6,791 nucleotides of DNA, from NCBI GenBank assembly GCA_002297815.1, contig DBKH01000098.1:1-6791 (forward strand). The letters are read 5' to 3'. Origin of the DNA: Bacteroidales bacterium UBA755. Lineage in GTDB: Bacteria; Bacteroidota; Bacteroidia; Bacteroidales; UBA932. Shown in pieces: positions 6,586 to 6,791 of this stretch. The position numbers were made by a program, and so were the translations under genes. The notes beneath the pieces are model-generated. The model saw only the letters and a list, made by a program, of their open reading frames with translations, was not told the origin of the DNA and did no database searches. The stretch's first letter is position 1. Each line of letters opens with the position of its first letter.

Positions 6586-6604
6586 CAAGCATTAGGCGTG
6601 CCAA
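6586..6604 (-). promoter_or_regulatory. Sigma-54 (-24/-12) promoter of the efflux operon
   Basis: The minus strand reads TTGGCACGCCTAATGCTTG. GG (6602-6601) and GC (6590-6589) are separated by exactly 10 nt, the obligatory sigma-54 spacing. The -24 block TTGGCACG is a perfect consensus and the -12 block ATGCT differs from TTGCT at one base. With C at 6589 as -12, transcription would start near 6577 (an A), giving a leader of about 20 nt before the ATG at 6557. Sigma-54 promoters need an AAA+ enhancer-binding activator, and candidate binding sites lie upstream at 6658-6698. The assignment rests on motif and position only. Confidence 0.85.
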
Positions 6605-6657
6605 AATGTACAACTAACTAATTATTAATATTTTAGCAATTTAAGTACTTTAAGGAA

Positions 6658-6698
6658 GTGTAAAAAAATTTAACACTAGGTGTAAAAAAACTTTACAC
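6658..6698. promoter_or_regulatory. Two tandem palindromic activator sites (probable upstream activating sequence)
   Basis: Site A (6658-6676) is GTGTAAAAAAATTTAACAC and site B (6680-6698) is GTGTAAAAAAACTTTACAC, identical at 17 of 19 positions. Site B is a perfect palindrome GTGTAAA-N5-TTTACAC; site A keeps GTGT/ACAC with imperfect inner pairs. Their starts are 22 bp apart, about two helical turns, so two dimers would bind the same DNA face. They lie about 80-120 bp upstream of the predicted transcription start, the usual place for NtrC-family activator sites. A repressor operator is an alternative, but the distance from the promoter argues against it. Confidence 0.7.
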
Positions 6699-6708
6699 TT
6701 TGCTACCA

Positions 6709-6752
6709 GTCACTTCGACAGGCTCAGTGACCAACGATCAGGCCTAGAGACC
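6709..6752. repeat. REP-like palindromic repeat, copy 3
   Basis: Same orientation as copies 1 and 2 but with a variant stem: GTCACT (6709-6714) pairs with AGTGAC (6726-6731) around TCGACAGGCTC. Compared with CCCT/AGGG of the other copies, the second pair has changed from C-G to A-T on both sides. A weaker second unit follows, ATCAGGCCTAGAGACC (6737-6752), and then a small palindrome GACCG-A-CGGTC (6749-6759). This copy lies upstream of the sigma-54 promoter and is not part of the operon mRNA. Confidence 0.75.
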
Positions 6753-6791
6753 GACGGTCGATGGAACAAGGCAGAGAAAAAGACTTTCCGA

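Noticed and set aside
6761..6791. Possible start of a divergent plus-strand gene (MEQGREKDFP...)
   Set aside because: Only ten codons are visible, with no ribosome site, directly after a palindromic repeat. A divergent regulator gene would make sense here, but the evidence is too thin to annotate.

Overview
The window looks like a chromosomal piece of a Bacteroidales-type bacterium (phylum Bacteroidota). The evidence is a TolC-family protein with the Bacteroidota-style N-terminus (MTLKDCMEYAI), large two-module FtsX-type permeases of about 780 residues, translation starts in A-rich leaders mostly without a strong Shine-Dalgarno, and moderately GC-rich genes set in AT-rich spacers. Genus cannot be fixed from the sequence.

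All recognisable genes lie on the minus strand and read right to left as one apparent operon for a tripartite, MacAB-TolC-like ABC export system. In transcription order they are an outer-membrane TolC-family channel (6557-5202), a membrane-fusion protein (5082-3826), a MacB/LolD-type ABC ATPase (3698-3018), a complete 779-residue FtsX/MacB-type permease (2845-506), and the first 76 codons of a second related permease (230-1, cut by the window edge). The ATPase would energise the permease(s), the fusion protein would bridge the periplasm, and the TolC homologue would open the outer membrane. The substrate cannot be read from the sequence.

The control region upstream of the channel gene (6558-6791) is unusually legible. 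It has a correctly spaced -24/-12 sigma-54 promoter (TTGGCACG, then TGCTT) placing the start of transcription about 20 nt before the ATG. About 80-120 bp further upstream sit two near-identical 19-bp palindromes exactly 22 bp apart, the usual geometry for binding sites of an NtrC-family activator. I infer that the operon is switched on by such an activator, whose gene is not in the window.

The spacers inside the operon are long (119, 127, 172 and 275 nt) and carry structure. Three copies of a REP-like palindromic repeat (core CTTCGAC-ARGCTCAG-GACC) occur at 3751-3802, 5130-5189 and 6709-6752, with a compensatory base-pair change between copies. Both permease genes are preceded by the same 12-base hairpin motif (GCCTCCACGAGG), which in one case covers a strong ribosome binding site. 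The spacer between the two permeases contains a large inverted-repeat element (354-494) with 27-bp arms and three internal hairpins; its arm differences pair better in the operon mRNA than in the opposite strand.

The exporter itself belongs to known families. The less ordinary material is the regulatory and repeat architecture around it.
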